Positions 7,123 through 14,299 of a stretch of DNA of 24,711 nt are shown here, piece by piece (position 1 is the stretch's first letter; every line of letters starts with the position of its first letter). The notes under the pieces are model-generated. The model was given only the letters and a program-made list of their open reading frames with translations, searched no databases and was not told the DNA's origin. Where the stretch lies: positions 1 through 24,711 of the forward strand of contig JBBRTI010000009.1 in assembly GCA_038244585.1 (NCBI GenBank). The letters run 5' to 3'. A program made the position numbers and the translations under genes. Source of the stretch: UBA4664 sp038244585. Its GTDB lineage: Bacteria > Patescibacteriota > Saccharimonadia > UBA4664.

Positions 7123-8517
7123 ATGCCCGATATCTCCGGTTTGCCCGGCCTCGCGATAGGAATCGTTCTTGCAATCCTACTGCTCATCGTACTTTCGGGA
7201 GTCATCCTGAGAGTCATGTGGAAGGTGGCAGAGCCAAACGAGGCGTTAATCATCTCCGGACGCAAGTCCCGCGCTCTAGCCGAAGCGGCCCCCGATGAAA
7301 GCCTGACCTTCAAGATCGTCACCGGCGGCGGCGCCATTGTGATACCCGGCCTGCAAACGGCTCGGTCGCTCAATCTCAATCTCGTTGAGACCGCTCTTGA
7401 GGTTGAATGCGTCACAAAGCAGGGAATCTTGTTGAAGATTAAGGGTTCTGTCATCTTCAAGATTGGTGACACTTTCCCTGAGATCGCGAATGCTGCGCGT
7501 CGCTTCCTCGACCAGCAAAGCATCATGGAGCGTCAAGTTCACAGCATCTTTAGCGGCCACCTGCGCGCAATCGTTGGTAACATGACCGTCGAAACTCTAA
7601 TTGGCGATCGCGAAGAGCTGCGCAAAAACGTCCGCGAAGCATCGGGCGTCGAAATGTCCAATTTGGGGCTCAAAATCGATTCCATGCAAATATTGGACAT
7701 CGGTGACCCCAGCGGCTACATAGCCAACCTATCCGCGCCTCACATCGCGGCAGCGGAAGCGACAGCCCGGACCGCACGAGCGCAACGAGACCAGGAGGCA
7801 ACCGAAAATGAGCAAACAGCGGCCATCGCTGTTGCCGTAGCCAAGACGGCGGCCGCCAAGAGACAGGCTCAACTCAAAGCCGAATCCGACGCCGCCCAGG
7901 AGCAGTCAAGTCAGGCTGGTCCGCTGGCGCTCGCCGAGGCGCAGCAACAGGTCACTGTAGCTGAAACCAAAGCCGCCGAGCTCAGAGCTCAGTTGCGCGA
8001 GCGTCAGCTCGAAGCCGAAATCCGGCGCCCTGCCGACGCTCAGGCGTATGAAATCAAGGTAACAGCTGACGCTAATCGTGACGCTGCAATCGCAGTGGCA
8101 CAGGCCGAAGCCCAAACCACAACCCTCAGGGCCACAGCTGATGCTGAAGCCACACGGCTCACAGGTGAGGCCGAAGGTGACGCCATCAAAGCCAGAGGTC
8201 TTAGCGAAGTCGAGGTCATCAAGCTCCGCGGTGAAGCCATTAGAGCGAACCAAGAGGCCATAATCGGGATGACGGTCGCTGAGAACCTGCCGGAAATTGT
8301 TCGGGCAGCTGCCTCGCCGTTTGGTGAGATTGGCACCCTCACCGTACTCAATGGTGCAGAGGGAGTTCAGGGCATGCTCGCTAGCGTTCTAAGCCAGGCA
8401 ACAACGTTTCTTCCGAGCATCATGAGCTCGCTGAAGCAGGGTAGCAACCCAGCGCCACAGGTCGCCGGACAGCTAGACACCGCGGACAAGGACGGAGACG
8501 TGGATGACACGCAGTAA
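7123..8517 (+). CDS. Flotillin-like SPFH/Band 7 protein
   Basis: Flotillins form oligomeric scaffolds in membrane microdomains. The 464-residue protein begins with a membrane segment (about residues 5-30), followed by an SPFH domain (about 35-190) and a long Ala/Glu/Gln/Arg-rich coiled coil (about 200-390) with the repeated AEA-type heptads of flotillins, and a short C-terminal region. Length agrees with flotillin-1 and YuaG. I prefer ATG 7123; an in-frame TTG at 7105 would add six polar residues. The ribosome-binding site is weak (GAAAG nine bases away). The next gene, an NfeD-like protein, overlaps it by 14 bases, the usual flotillin-NfeD pairing. The leader is long and structured. Confidence 0.92.
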   Translation: MPDISGLPGLAIGIVLAILLLIVLSGVILRVMWKVAEPNEALIISGRKSRALAEAAPDESLTFKIVTGGGAIVIPGLQTARSLNLNLVETALEVECVTKQGILLKIKGSVIFKIGDTFPEIANAARRFLDQQSIMERQVHSIFSGHLRAIVGNMTVETLIGDREELRKNVREASGVEMSNLGLKIDSMQILDIGDPSGYIANLSAPHIAAAEATARTARAQRDQEATENEQTAAIAVAVAKTAAAKRQAQLKAESDAAQEQSSQAGPLALAEAQQQVTVAETKAAELRAQLRERQLEAEIRRPADAQAYEIKVTADANRDAAIAVAQAEAQTTTLRATADAEATRLTGEAEGDAIKARGLSEVEVIKLRGEAIRANQEAIIGMTVAENLPEIVRAAASPFGEIGTLTVLNGAEGVQGMLASVLSQATTFLPSIMSSLKQGSNPAPQVAGQLDTADKDGDVDDTQ

Positions 8518-8725
8518 GCACGATGGCCAAAGGGGACGTGTCTCAGGAAAGGTCGCACCGGGAACCACCGGCGAGGTCGTACTGGAAATCAACCCCGGCA
8601 CCAACGCCTTCTTCGCTCAACCAGCGGACGGCAGTTCAACCTATGAAATAGGTAGCCTCGTCGAGGTTGTCTGGTTCATACCACCCCAAACGGTCTTCGT
8701 ACGTGGTCATATCCAGGACCGATGA
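8504..8725 (+). CDS. NfeD-like OB-fold partner of flotillin
   Basis: A 73-residue protein consisting of a short basic N-terminus and one small beta-barrel domain: a GRVSGKV start, GEVVLEI strand, a Gly/Thr/Phe segment, then a YEIGSLVEVVWF and VFVRGH ending. This resembles the soluble C-terminal OB domain of NfeD proteins, with no membrane helices and no protease domain. NfeD and flotillin genes are typically adjacent and act together at the membrane. Here it overlaps the flotillin frame by 14 bases and has a GGAG ribosome-binding site six bases before ATG 8504, so the two are cotranscribed. Short single-domain partners of this type are, to my knowledge, most typical of Actinobacteria. Confidence 0.7.
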   Translation: MTRSKHDGQRGRVSGKVAPGTTGEVVLEINPGTNAFFAQPADGSSTYEIGSLVEVVWFIPPQTVFVRGHIQDR

Positions 8726-8732
8726 CCGTCCC

Positions 8733-8764
8733 GCCCAACCTTCCCTCATTGCGGAAGGTTGGGC
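8733..8764 (+). terminator. Terminator-like hairpin after the flotillin operon
   Basis: A 12-pair perfect stem (8733-8744 with 8753-8764) begins eight bases after the NfeD-like stop codon. No T run follows, so it may protect the 3' end or terminate imperfectly. Confidence 0.6.
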
Positions 8765-8775
8765 ACCAACCCGAA

Positions 8776-8795
8776 GGCTTAAATGATTTTAAGCC
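8776..8795. repeat. Perfect 8-bp inverted repeat upstream of tag
   Basis: GGCTTAAA (8776-8783) and TTTAAGCC (8788-8795) flank a four-base loop. It ends ten bases before the -10 box of the glycosylase gene, covering its -35 region, so it could be an operator or the second half of a double terminator for the flotillin operon. Confidence 0.45.
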
Positions 8796-8805
8796 GTGAG
8801 GTTTG

Positions 8806-8811
8806 TATAAT
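8806..8811 (+). promoter_or_regulatory. tag -10 box (leaderless type)
   Basis: A perfect TATAAT ends six bases before the ATG at 8818. No good -35 hexamer is seen at 17 bases; the hairpin at 8776-8795 occupies that region. Confidence 0.6.
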
Positions 8812-8817
8812 GGGTGC

Positions 8818-9396
8818 ATGGAAATCCAACGCTGCAGCTGGCCTGGCAACGACCCGCTCTACATGAGTTATCACGACCTGGAATGGGGCGTGCCGACGCA
8901 TGATGACTGGAAGTTGTTTGAATTGCTTGTTCTCGAGGGAGCACAGGCAGGCCTGAGCTGGATAACGGTCCTGCGCAAGCGGGAGGACTATCGCGAGGCC
9001 TATTTTGGATTTGACCCGGAACGGGTCGCAACGTTTGATGAAGCCGACGTTGAGCGATTGTTAGGTAACGCCGGAATCATCCGTAATCGGGCTAAAATCA
9101 GGTCTTCAATAGCGAACGCCCGTAGCTTTTTGGCCGTTCAACAGGAGTTCGGCAGCTTTGACCGGTATCAATGGGGCTTTGTCGATAACGTGCCAATCGT
9201 AAACCGTTTTGAAGCCGACAGTGCTATCCCGGCTTCAACGCCGCTGGCCGAAGTTATCAGCGCCGATCTGAAACGACGGGGTTTTGGGTTCGTCGGGCCG
9301 ACTATCGTTTATGCCCATATGCAGTCGGCAGGACTGGTCAATGACCACGTAGTGACATGCTTCCGACACCCCGATAATGAGGCACAAGAAACGTAG
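8818..9396 (+). CDS. tag: DNA-3-methyladenine glycosylase I
   Basis: Tag removes 3-methyladenine from alkylated DNA and starts base excision repair. The 192-residue protein aligns with E. coli Tag over its whole length. The zinc ligands are present (Cys6, His19, His177, Cys181), as are Glu40 and Trp48 of the base-recognition pocket in the LEGAQAGLSW segment, and the helix-hairpin-helix-like region around residues 80-90. I start at ATG 8818 because a TATAAT box ends six bases before it; an in-frame TTG at 8803 would overlap that box. The message is probably leaderless. It is a single gene between the flotillin operon and the ABC transporter. Confidence 0.96.
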   Translation: MEIQRCSWPGNDPLYMSYHDLEWGVPTHDDWKLFELLVLEGAQAGLSWITVLRKREDYREAYFGFDPERVATFDEADVERLLGNAGIIRNRAKIRSSIANARSFLAVQQEFGSFDRYQWGFVDNVPIVNRFEADSAIPASTPLAEVISADLKRRGFGFVGPTIVYAHMQSAGLVNDHVVTCFRHPDNEAQET

Positions 9397-9456
9397 CTGA
9401 AGTATCATACCTTAAGAATTATCGCTTAGTGAGCATCTAACTGGTAGAATTTGTTA

Positions 9457-10167
9457 ATGAACGTTATTGAACTCCGCAACATAGGCAAAGCCTTCACCGA
9501 CCGAGCCGAACCCACGCTCGCCCTGGAAAACATTAATTTCACCATCGCCCAGGGCGAATTCGTAGCCATTATCGGCCCGTCAGGCTCAGGAAAATCCACC
9601 CTCATGAACTTGTTGGGCCTTTTGGATATGCCTACGTCCGGCAATTATCTGCTGGACGGACAGGACGTCGGTCTCGTTAAGGATAACGCCCTAGCCGCCT
9701 TGCGCCGCGACAAAATCGGTTTCGTCTTTCAAAGTTTCAACCTACTGCCGCGGCTTAGCGTGCTGCAAAACGTGGAGCTGCCCATGGTTTATAGCTCCAC
9801 CCGACGCAAGAACCGACGCGAGCGGGCTCTTAAATTACTTGATCTTGTCGGCCTGTCCCACCGCTCGGGCTACCGGCCCAACCAAATCTCGGGCGGCCAG
9901 ACGCAGCGGGTAGCTATCGCCCGTGCTCTCGCCAACGACCCCAGCCTCATCCTGGCTGACGAGCCCACCGGCAATCTGGACACCAAGAGCTCGGCCTCCA
10001 TCATCGATGAGTTGCGCCGCCTCAACCGTGAACAGGGCACTACTATTATTATAGTCACTCATAACCCCGAGGTCGCCGAACAGACCGATCGCACTATCAC
10101 CGTCCGAGACGGCGGCATCCTCAGCGACACTTTGCGTCAAAAGCTAACAGAAGGTACCAAGCGATGA
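9457..10167 (+). CDS. MacB/LolD-type ABC transporter ATPase
   Basis: The cytoplasmic ATPase drives a type VII (MacB/FtsX-fold) transporter, a mechanotransmission class that exports or extracts lipoproteins, peptides or antibiotics. Motifs in order: Walker A GPSGSGKST at residues 40-48, Q-loop Gln92, signature ISGGQ at 144-148 followed by TQRVAIARA, Walker B LILADEP with Glu169, and switch His202. Length 236 is typical. ATG 9457 is preferred over the in-frame TTG 9451 because a TAGAAT box ends six bases before the ATG (leaderless). Its stop overlaps the permease start as ATGA (10164-10167), so the pair is translationally coupled. No MacA-like adaptor is encoded nearby. Confidence 0.95.
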   Translation: MNVIELRNIGKAFTDRAEPTLALENINFTIAQGEFVAIIGPSGSGKSTLMNLLGLLDMPTSGNYLLDGQDVGLVKDNALAALRRDKIGFVFQSFNLLPRLSVLQNVELPMVYSSTRRKNRRERALKLLDLVGLSHRSGYRPNQISGGQTQRVAIARALANDPSLILADEPTGNLDTKSSASIIDELRRLNREQGTTIIIVTHNPEVAEQTDRTITVRDGGILSDTLRQKLTEGTKR

Positions 10168-11378
10168 TCTGGGAAAACATTAAGATGGCCTTCTCCAGCC
10201 TGAGCAATGCCAAGATACGATCGTTCCTCACTATGCTCGGGGTAATCATCGGCGTCGCAGCCGTTGTGGCCATAACGGCAATCGGCCAAGGTGTTAAGGA
10301 TTCTGTCACCAAACAGGTCTCCGGCTTGGGCTCAAACGTGCTTACTATCACTTCGGGCCAGACTCAAAAGTCAGGTAAAGGAGGGGGAACCAATTTCGCC
10401 GGCGCGCTGGGTGCGTCTACCCTGACCTCTGCCGACGTCACCACGGTGGCAGGCCTCAAGCGGGTCACGAATGCCAGTTCCATGAGTCTGCTCTCCGGCA
10501 TCCTGGCGCACGAAAAGTCCACGGCAGCCGATGCCTTCATTGTTGCAACTACCCCGGATTTCGCAAAGATCGTCGAACAGCCCGTAGCCGCCGGGCGCTT
10601 CCTGAGTGATGCCGACTCCAACGCCAAAGTAATAGTCCTAGGCGACAAGGCCAAGACTGATCTGTTCGGCACCGACGACGCCATGGGCAAAACCGTGACC
10701 TTCCGCGGTACGCCTCTGACTGTTATCGGCGTCATCAAGAAAAAGGATACCGGCGCCAGCCTGGGGCCGTCCCAGGATGCCATCGCCTACCTGTCAAAGG
10801 GAACTGCTAAGCAAATCACCGGCAGCGAACCGTCAATTATGCGAATTTATGCCAAAGTGGATACGGCCAACCATGTCGATACAGCCGTCGGCAACATCAA
10901 GGGAGCTCTGACTAAAAACCACGGAGGCCAGAGCGACTTCACCGTCCAAACCCAGGCGGATTTGCTCAGCACCTTCAACACCATCCTGAACTTGCTCACC
11001 ACCTTCATTGCCGCCATCGCCTCCATTTCCCTGCTGGTCGGCGGTATCGGCATCATGAACATCATGCTGGTCAGCGTCACCGAACGCACCCGAGAAATCG
11101 GTCTGCGCAAGGCCTTGGGCGCTACCAGCGCGACAGTATTGAGCCAATTCTTAATTGAGGCGGTCATCATCAGCATCATCGGCGGCGCGCTGGGTATCGT
11201 CGGCGCCATCGGCATGGCCGCGCTGGCCGGCAAGCTGGCCGGTATCACGCCTGTCTTCACGCTGGGGTCCATCCTGCTCGCCGTCGGCGTCTCGGCTGGA
11301 GTCGGTATCATCTTCGGCATAGCGCCAGCCATCAAGGCAGCCCGCAAACGACCAATTCAGGCCCTAAAAGCCGAGTAG
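10164..11378 (+). CDS. MacB-like ABC transporter permease (FtsX domain)
   Basis: The 404-residue permease has the MacB layout: a first membrane helix (about residues 20-45), an extracytoplasmic MacB core domain (about 45-265) rich in Thr/Ser/Gly/Ala, and three C-terminal helices of the FtsX domain with the conserved GGIGIMNIMLVSV segment followed by TERTREIGLRKALGA. It pairs with the preceding ATPase by a four-base overlap. In a single-membrane bacterium it would act without a TolC channel. A strong terminator ends the operon 17 bases past the stop. Substrate unknown. Confidence 0.94.
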   Translation: MIWENIKMAFSSLSNAKIRSFLTMLGVIIGVAAVVAITAIGQGVKDSVTKQVSGLGSNVLTITSGQTQKSGKGGGTNFAGALGASTLTSADVTTVAGLKRVTNASSMSLLSGILAHEKSTAADAFIVATTPDFAKIVEQPVAAGRFLSDADSNAKVIVLGDKAKTDLFGTDDAMGKTVTFRGTPLTVIGVIKKKDTGASLGPSQDAIAYLSKGTAKQITGSEPSIMRIYAKVDTANHVDTAVGNIKGALTKNHGGQSDFTVQTQADLLSTFNTILNLLTTFIAAIASISLLVGGIGIMNIMLVSVTERTREIGLRKALGATSATVLSQFLIEAVIISIIGGALGIVGAIGMAALAGKLAGITPVFTLGSILLAVGVSAGVGIIFGIAPAIKAARKRPIQALKAE

Positions 11379-11394
11379 ACCCAAGCCTCAACAC

Positions 11395-11427
11395 AAAAAG
11401 GACTTCCTCTAAGAGGAAGTCCTTTTT
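11395..11427. terminator. Bidirectional terminator between transporter and isomerase
   Basis: An 11-base arm (11400-11410) and its reverse complement (11412-11422) flanked by A5 on the left and T5 on the right, so it works for the plus-strand transporter and the convergent minus-strand isomerase. Confidence 0.93.
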
Positions 11428-11439
11428 AATCCGACAGTT

Positions 11440-12471
11440 TTAGGCCAGCTCGCTTTTGAGCTTCTCCACCATGCCCACCGGCGTAGGGTCGGTGCTGTTT
11501 AAGAAGGCTAGGTAGGTGGCAACGTATTCGCCCAGGCCAATAGTCCAGACCAATTGTCGCAGTTTTGTGTCGCCGCCTGCTTGCACCTGAATGGGCGCGA
11601 ACGAAGCAGACAACAGACGGTTGGTAATATCGAACCGCTTAGCAATTTGAGGGTTGTCCAGGTCGCTGCGCAGCTCTATAACTTTAAGACCGCTCTGCTC
11701 CGGGAATTGCCAGCCGATGAACTCGTTGTGGTTCATCTCAGGGAAATAGTTATAAAAGGCTATGTTCTTGGCGTTCTCATTGAAGGCGATCTTCCATTTC
11801 ATAGCCGCAAACGTCAGGGCCGGTCCGGCGTAAACCACGGCAACATGGCCAACCAGTGCCGTCGCAATCTGTTTAGCCTGGTTGTCAGCGGTTGGGACAT
11901 TCGGTGCCCAGGCGCCCAGCTCCCCTTCCAACCAGACCCCTGAGGCCGCCAGCTCGTCTGTGACATGCGGCACGAGTCCAACCGCCTCAATGACCATTGC
12001 CAGCGCACGGACGGCGTAGAGGACCGCAAAACGCGGCTGCAGCCCGCCTGGAAGTACAAAATACGGATAACCGCTGGTTTTTGCTGCTTCGAGCAGCTTT
12101 CCGCCCGCCGTCACGACCAAAATGTGGGCCTTTTTCGCCTCAGCGTCAGTCAGGGCCGCCAGAGTCTCCTCAGTGTTGCCGGAGTAACTGGCAGCAATCA
12201 CTAGCGTGTCCGGACCGACGAAAGCAGGCAAACGGTAGTCGCGCACGATCACAAGCGGTACGGGCAGCCTATCGCCGAGCCAGGTCTTAATGAATTCCGC
12301 GCCCTGGGCTGAGCCTCCCATACCCGTAAGCACGATGCTTGTAATTCCTGCCAGGCTCTCGAGACCGGCCGGAAGCGGAAAGGCATGCTGCAATTGCCCG
12401 GGCAGCCCCGCGATAATGCCTAGGGCATCGTGTTTGTCGTAACGGTCGATAAAGTCTTGTTGGTCAAGCAC
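11440..12471 (-). CDS. Bifunctional phosphoglucose/phosphomannose isomerase (SIS domains)
   Basis: This family, first described in archaea, interconverts fructose 6-phosphate with glucose 6-phosphate and mannose 6-phosphate. The 343-residue protein has two SIS domains; visible motifs are GMGGSAQGAEF near residue 50 with the phosphate-binding Ser, ASYSGNTEETL near residue 95, and a late PEMNHNEFIGW segment with the catalytic His/Glu. Length is normal. It starts with GTG at 12471, preceded by an AGGAG site and, about 25 bases further up, a CATAAT box. With the mutase at 20339 it would supply hexose phosphates for the envelope. It converges on the ABC transporter across a shared terminator. Confidence 0.92.
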   Translation of the reverse strand: MLDQQDFIDRYDKHDALGIIAGLPGQLQHAFPLPAGLESLAGITSIVLTGMGGSAQGAEFIKTWLGDRLPVPLVIVRDYRLPAFVGPDTLVIAASYSGNTEETLAALTDAEAKKAHILVVTAGGKLLEAAKTSGYPYFVLPGGLQPRFAVLYAVRALAMVIEAVGLVPHVTDELAASGVWLEGELGAWAPNVPTADNQAKQIATALVGHVAVVYAGPALTFAAMKWKIAFNENAKNIAFYNYFPEMNHNEFIGWQFPEQSGLKVIELRSDLDNPQIAKRFDITNRLLSASFAPIQVQAGGDTKLRQLVWTIGLGEYVATYLAFLNSTDPTPVGMVEKLKSELA

Positions 12472-12509
12472 GAGAATCTCCTATGTGATATTTCCATTAT
12501 GTCATAAAG

Positions 12510-12539
12510 ATGCCCCTGGAACCGAAGTCCTAGGGGCAT
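12510..12539 (-). terminator. Terminator-like hairpin after the 47-aa gene
   Basis: An eight-pair stem (12510-12517 with 12532-12539) with a 14-base loop, followed on the minus strand by CTTTATG, a poor T run. It lies 31 bases past the stop of the 47-aa gene and just before the isomerase promoter. Confidence 0.55.
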
Positions 12540-12569
12540 TTGTAGTTGGAGTCCTGCCACGGGCTGGAG

Positions 12570-12713
12570 TTAGGCGGTGCGGCGAAGGCTGGTCGTGGGA
12601 TTGTGGCGGAAATAGTCGTTGACGACTGCTCCGCGATGGGTGCTTGTCTGCTCGCTCGGCCCGGAACTCAGCCAGTCGAGGAGCTCGGCAATGGTATGGT
12701 TGGCGATGTACAT
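12570..12713 (-). CDS. Small hypothetical protein, 47 aa
   Basis: No family recognised. ATG 12713 is preceded by a textbook AAGGAG ribosome-binding site at six bases, the best in the island, and the frame ends in TAA at 12570-12572. Composition: a Tyr/Ile/His start, a LLDWLSSG helix, then a polar tail with several Thr, Arg and His. No Cys pairs and no membrane helix. It is flanked by hairpins on both sides (12737-12767 and 12510-12539). It follows the two small overlapping genes at 12791-13191 on the same strand and may share their transcript with the hairpin as an intercistronic element. Confidence 0.65.
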   Translation of the reverse strand: MYIANHTIAELLDWLSSGPSEQTSTHRGAVVNDYFRHNPTTSLRRTA

Positions 12714-12736
12714 CGGATGCTCCTTGTCTGAATGTA

Positions 12737-12767
12737 AGTGGCCGCCTGAGAATATCAGGCGGCCACT
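12737..12767 (-). terminator. 13-pair perfect hairpin between small genes
   Basis: Arms 12737-12749 and 12755-12767 are exact reverse complements with a five-base loop. It lies between the stop of the 74-aa gene and the 47-aa gene. The minus-strand exit reads TACATT, not a T run, so it may be a processing or stabilising hairpin. Confidence 0.6.
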
Positions 12768-12790
12768 GGTGAATACGGTGCTGGGCGGGG

Positions 12791-13015
12791 TTACCTCACG
12801 TCGGCGGAATCTGAGATCTCCTGCAAGCGATTCCTTTCGTCGATGATCTCGGAAACCCGAGGGTTACTCTGCATCTTCGGAAGGTGCTCGCGTCCGTGAT
12901 GGGCGCAGAAGAGCAGTTCACTGCCGGTTGTGAGCTTGACCAGGACGTAAGCCTGAGCGCCGCAGCGGTCGCAGCGATCCGTCGCGATGAGGGTGGGGGC
13001 AAGTGCGGTTATCAT
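12791..13015 (-). CDS. Small zinc-ribbon-like protein (DUF7455-like)
   Basis: The 74-residue protein carries a CDRCG knuckle (Cys15 and Cys18) and a second half FCAHHGREH (Cys37, His39/His40), consistent with one bound zinc. The segment from DRCDRCGAQAY to FCAHHGREH strongly resembles a small protein found throughout Actinobacteria (DUF7455), whose function is unknown. Its ATG at 13015 overlaps the stop of the preceding 59-aa gene as ATGA, so translation is coupled. It has a variable C-terminal helix with NRLQEI. Presence in a CPR-like genome could reflect transfer from an actinobacterial host; this is inference. Confidence 0.78.
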   Translation of the reverse strand: MITALAPTLIATDRCDRCGAQAYVLVKLTTGSELLFCAHHGREHLPKMQSNPRVSEIIDERNRLQEISDSADVR

Positions 13016-13191
13016 GGCGCGTTCCTTCCGGTCACTGCATCGATGATGACGAACGTGCGGTCAATCGAGGCCAACTCTTTCTTGATCCCTTCAACTTTTG
13101 AGCCCTGGATGGGTTCAGTCGTCGGGTCGTAGTCGTTGCCCTTTTTGGCGCGACGGTGGGTATGCTTGTCCATGTACACGCAGATCGGCAT
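13012..13191 (-). CDS. Small hypothetical protein, 59 aa
   Basis: Not recognised. The start at ATG 13191 is set by a GGGGAG ribosome-binding site seven bases upstream; the open frame reaches 13251, but that extension is a Phe-rich run read from a T tract and is unlikely. The protein begins MPICVYMDKHTHRRAKK, a basic His/Arg/Lys segment, followed by an acidic-polar middle and a TFVIIDAVTG strand near the end. It overlaps the zinc-ribbon gene by four bases. The two form a small operon. It might be a nucleic-acid-binding accessory protein, but nothing in it proves that. Confidence 0.65.
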   Translation of the reverse strand: MPICVYMDKHTHRRAKKGNDYDPTTEPIQGSKVEGIKKELASIDRTFVIIDAVTGRNAP

Positions 13192-13326
13192 GAGATGCTC
13201 CCCTTCTGTGAAGATGAAGAAAACGAAAAAAAAATCGACGCGTCCGTTCATAGCATTACGCTAGGAATAGAGTCGTCGGCCTGCTGGCGTGCCCTTTTCT
13301 TTCCACGAGAAAGTTTTTGGTTTTTA

Positions 13327-13346
13327 AAGTACGTACAATAGTACTT
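13327..13346. promoter_or_regulatory. Palindromic site sharing a 12-mer with the 16987 operator
   Basis: AAGTAC (13327-13332) and GTACTT (13341-13346) are inverted around eight bases. The segment 13329-13340 reads GTACGTACAATA, identical to one arm of the palindrome at 16987-17011. It is about 135 bases upstream of the 59-aa gene. A binding site for a shared regulator is possible. Confidence 0.4.
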
Positions 13347-13466
13347 ATGCCAAAAATACAGCGCCGGCCACGCCGTGTCAATTGTAATTTTAGCTTAAGC
13401 TCCCTTATTGAAGAGCTCGATGATCGAGCGCTTCAGAAGAGAGACAACGTATGCCTCTGTGGATAG
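13347..13466 (+). CDS. Candidate 39-aa protein, basic N-terminus (doubtful)
   Basis: An ATG at 13347 lies seven bases after a TACAAT box, the same arrangement as the leaderless genes here. The frame gives 39 residues: a basic start with RRPRR, then a NFSLSSLIEELDDRAL stretch reminiscent of the strand and first helix of a ribbon-helix-helix repressor, then a Cys-containing end at TAG 13464-13466. It would be the only plus-strand gene in the island. The stretch 13192-13528 otherwise holds the palindrome at 13327 and the hairpin at 13476. It may equally be chance; too short to judge. Confidence 0.25.
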   Translation: MPKIQRRPRRVNCNFSLSSLIEELDDRALQKRDNVCLCG

Positions 13467-13475
13467 GTGGGGTTT

Positions 13476-13501
13476 GGGCAGGCGACTCTCGTCGCCTGCC
13501 C
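13476..13501 (-). terminator. Terminator-like hairpin after the 185-aa gene
   Basis: An 11-pair perfect stem (13476-13486 with 13491-13501) with a TCTC loop, 27 bases past the stop codon. No T run on the minus strand (AAACCCC follows), like several other hairpins in this island. Confidence 0.6.
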
Positions 13502-13528
13502 GGTTGTGTTCCAGATGCGGCCTCTCGG

Positions 13529-14086
13529 CTACTTGCTGCCCTTGGACTTGTCCTTGGGCTGCTTGGCAGCTTTCTTGGCCGCCGGGACGATGACCTTCTT
13601 ACTGAGACGCGTGGCTCTCAGCTCGGCGGCCTTCAGTTCGCGCTCCGTGCCGGTGAGACCGACCAGAATGTGACCGGCACGCTTTGATGCGCTGCCAGGC
13701 TTCTTGAGGCGCCTCTTGGGCGCGGCCGTCAGGCTGGCGTTGTGTGCCAGAATGAAGGGGTTGGTCTGCTGCGCGGCGAAGAGCACGAATCCGTCCTGTC
13801 GGACGGACAGCTCTTTGCTGCTCAACATTTCCTTAATCTCCGACTCCGCCTTGGGCGACTTGGCGAAGCTCCTGCAGAGCTTCTCGAAGACGCTGGGCAC
13901 AATCTTGCCGAGCGCCCGCTCACGGGTCAACAACTCGATCTTGCCACGCGGCTGCTTGGGAGCTGCGGCGAGGGGGTGGTCGAGGGTGTTGGACGTGTAG
14001 AACGGTTTGGACGGTTTGGACGGCGTTGCGGGAGCGACAATCAGTCGCGCCGCCATGTCAGAGGGTTTAACGGTGACGAGCGTCAT
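13529..14086 (-). CDS. Hypothetical protein with lysine-rich tail, 185 aa
   Basis: Not recognised. The N-terminal 60 residues are Pro/Ser/Ala-rich and likely disordered. A central part (about 60-125) contains FEKLCRSFAKSPKAESEIKEML and a FVLFAAQQTNPFILAHN stretch and looks globular. The last 60 residues are strongly basic (repeated KK, AKKAAK, KDKSK), like the tails of nucleic-acid-binding proteins. ATG 14086 follows a GAAGGGG ribosome-binding site about nine bases away. The gene has its own consensus promoter (14234-14262) and a leader of roughly 140 bases with a strong hairpin. A DNA- or RNA-binding role is inference only. Confidence 0.7.
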   Translation of the reverse strand: MTLVTVKPSDMAARLIVAPATPSKPSKPFYTSNTLDHPLAAAPKQPRGKIELLTRERALGKIVPSVFEKLCRSFAKSPKAESEIKEMLSSKELSVRQDGFVLFAAQQTNPFILAHNASLTAAPKRRLKKPGSASKRAGHILVGLTGTERELKAAELRATRLSKKVIVPAAKKAAKQPKDKSKGSK

Positions 14087-14124
14087 GATGCTGCCCCTTC
14101 CGGGCTTCGAGCGTGTCTCCTAGT

Positions 14125-14178
14125 GAGGCACCCTGCGTCAGACCGCTTAATTTTGAGCGGCCCGACGCAAAGTGCCTC
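14125..14178 (-). promoter_or_regulatory. Structured 5' leader hairpin of the 185-aa gene
   Basis: Three nested stems, GAGGCAC/GTGCCTC (14125-14131, 14172-14178), GCGTC/GACGC (14135-14139, 14164-14168) and CCGCT/AGCGG (14143-14147, 14156-14160), separated by two symmetrical three-by-three internal loops. It lies inside the predicted leader, about 40 bases before the start codon. A ligand- or protein-binding control element is possible. Confidence 0.55.
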
Positions 14179-14233
14179 GGAAATTGAGTGCATACGTTGT
14201 CAAAGTGTTCCAACATTTCTGAGGGAATATATC

Positions 14234-14262
14234 ATCATAGCATAAGTATTACATCTTGTCAA
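14234..14262 (-). promoter_or_regulatory. Consensus promoter of the 185-aa gene
   Basis: Minus-strand TTGACA (14257-14262), 17-base spacer, TATGAT (14234-14239). Start near 14227, giving a leader of about 140 bases. Confidence 0.85.
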
Positions 14263-14271
14263 TCATAATAT

Positions 14272-14295
14272 AAAGAAAACGCCCGTTAAGGCGTT
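14272..14295 (-). terminator. Minus-strand terminator upstream of the 185-aa gene
   Basis: AACGCC/GGCGTT stem (14278-14283 with 14290-14295) followed on the minus strand by TTTTCTTT-like sequence. It would stop transcripts arriving from the nuclease operon after they cross the gene-free stretch 14300-14940. Confidence 0.6.
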
Positions 14296-14299
14296 CTAA

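Noticed and set aside
11965..12290. Plus-strand frames opposite the isomerase
   Set aside because: Antisense to a well-supported SIS-domain gene; Arg/Pro-rich composition typical of shadow frames.
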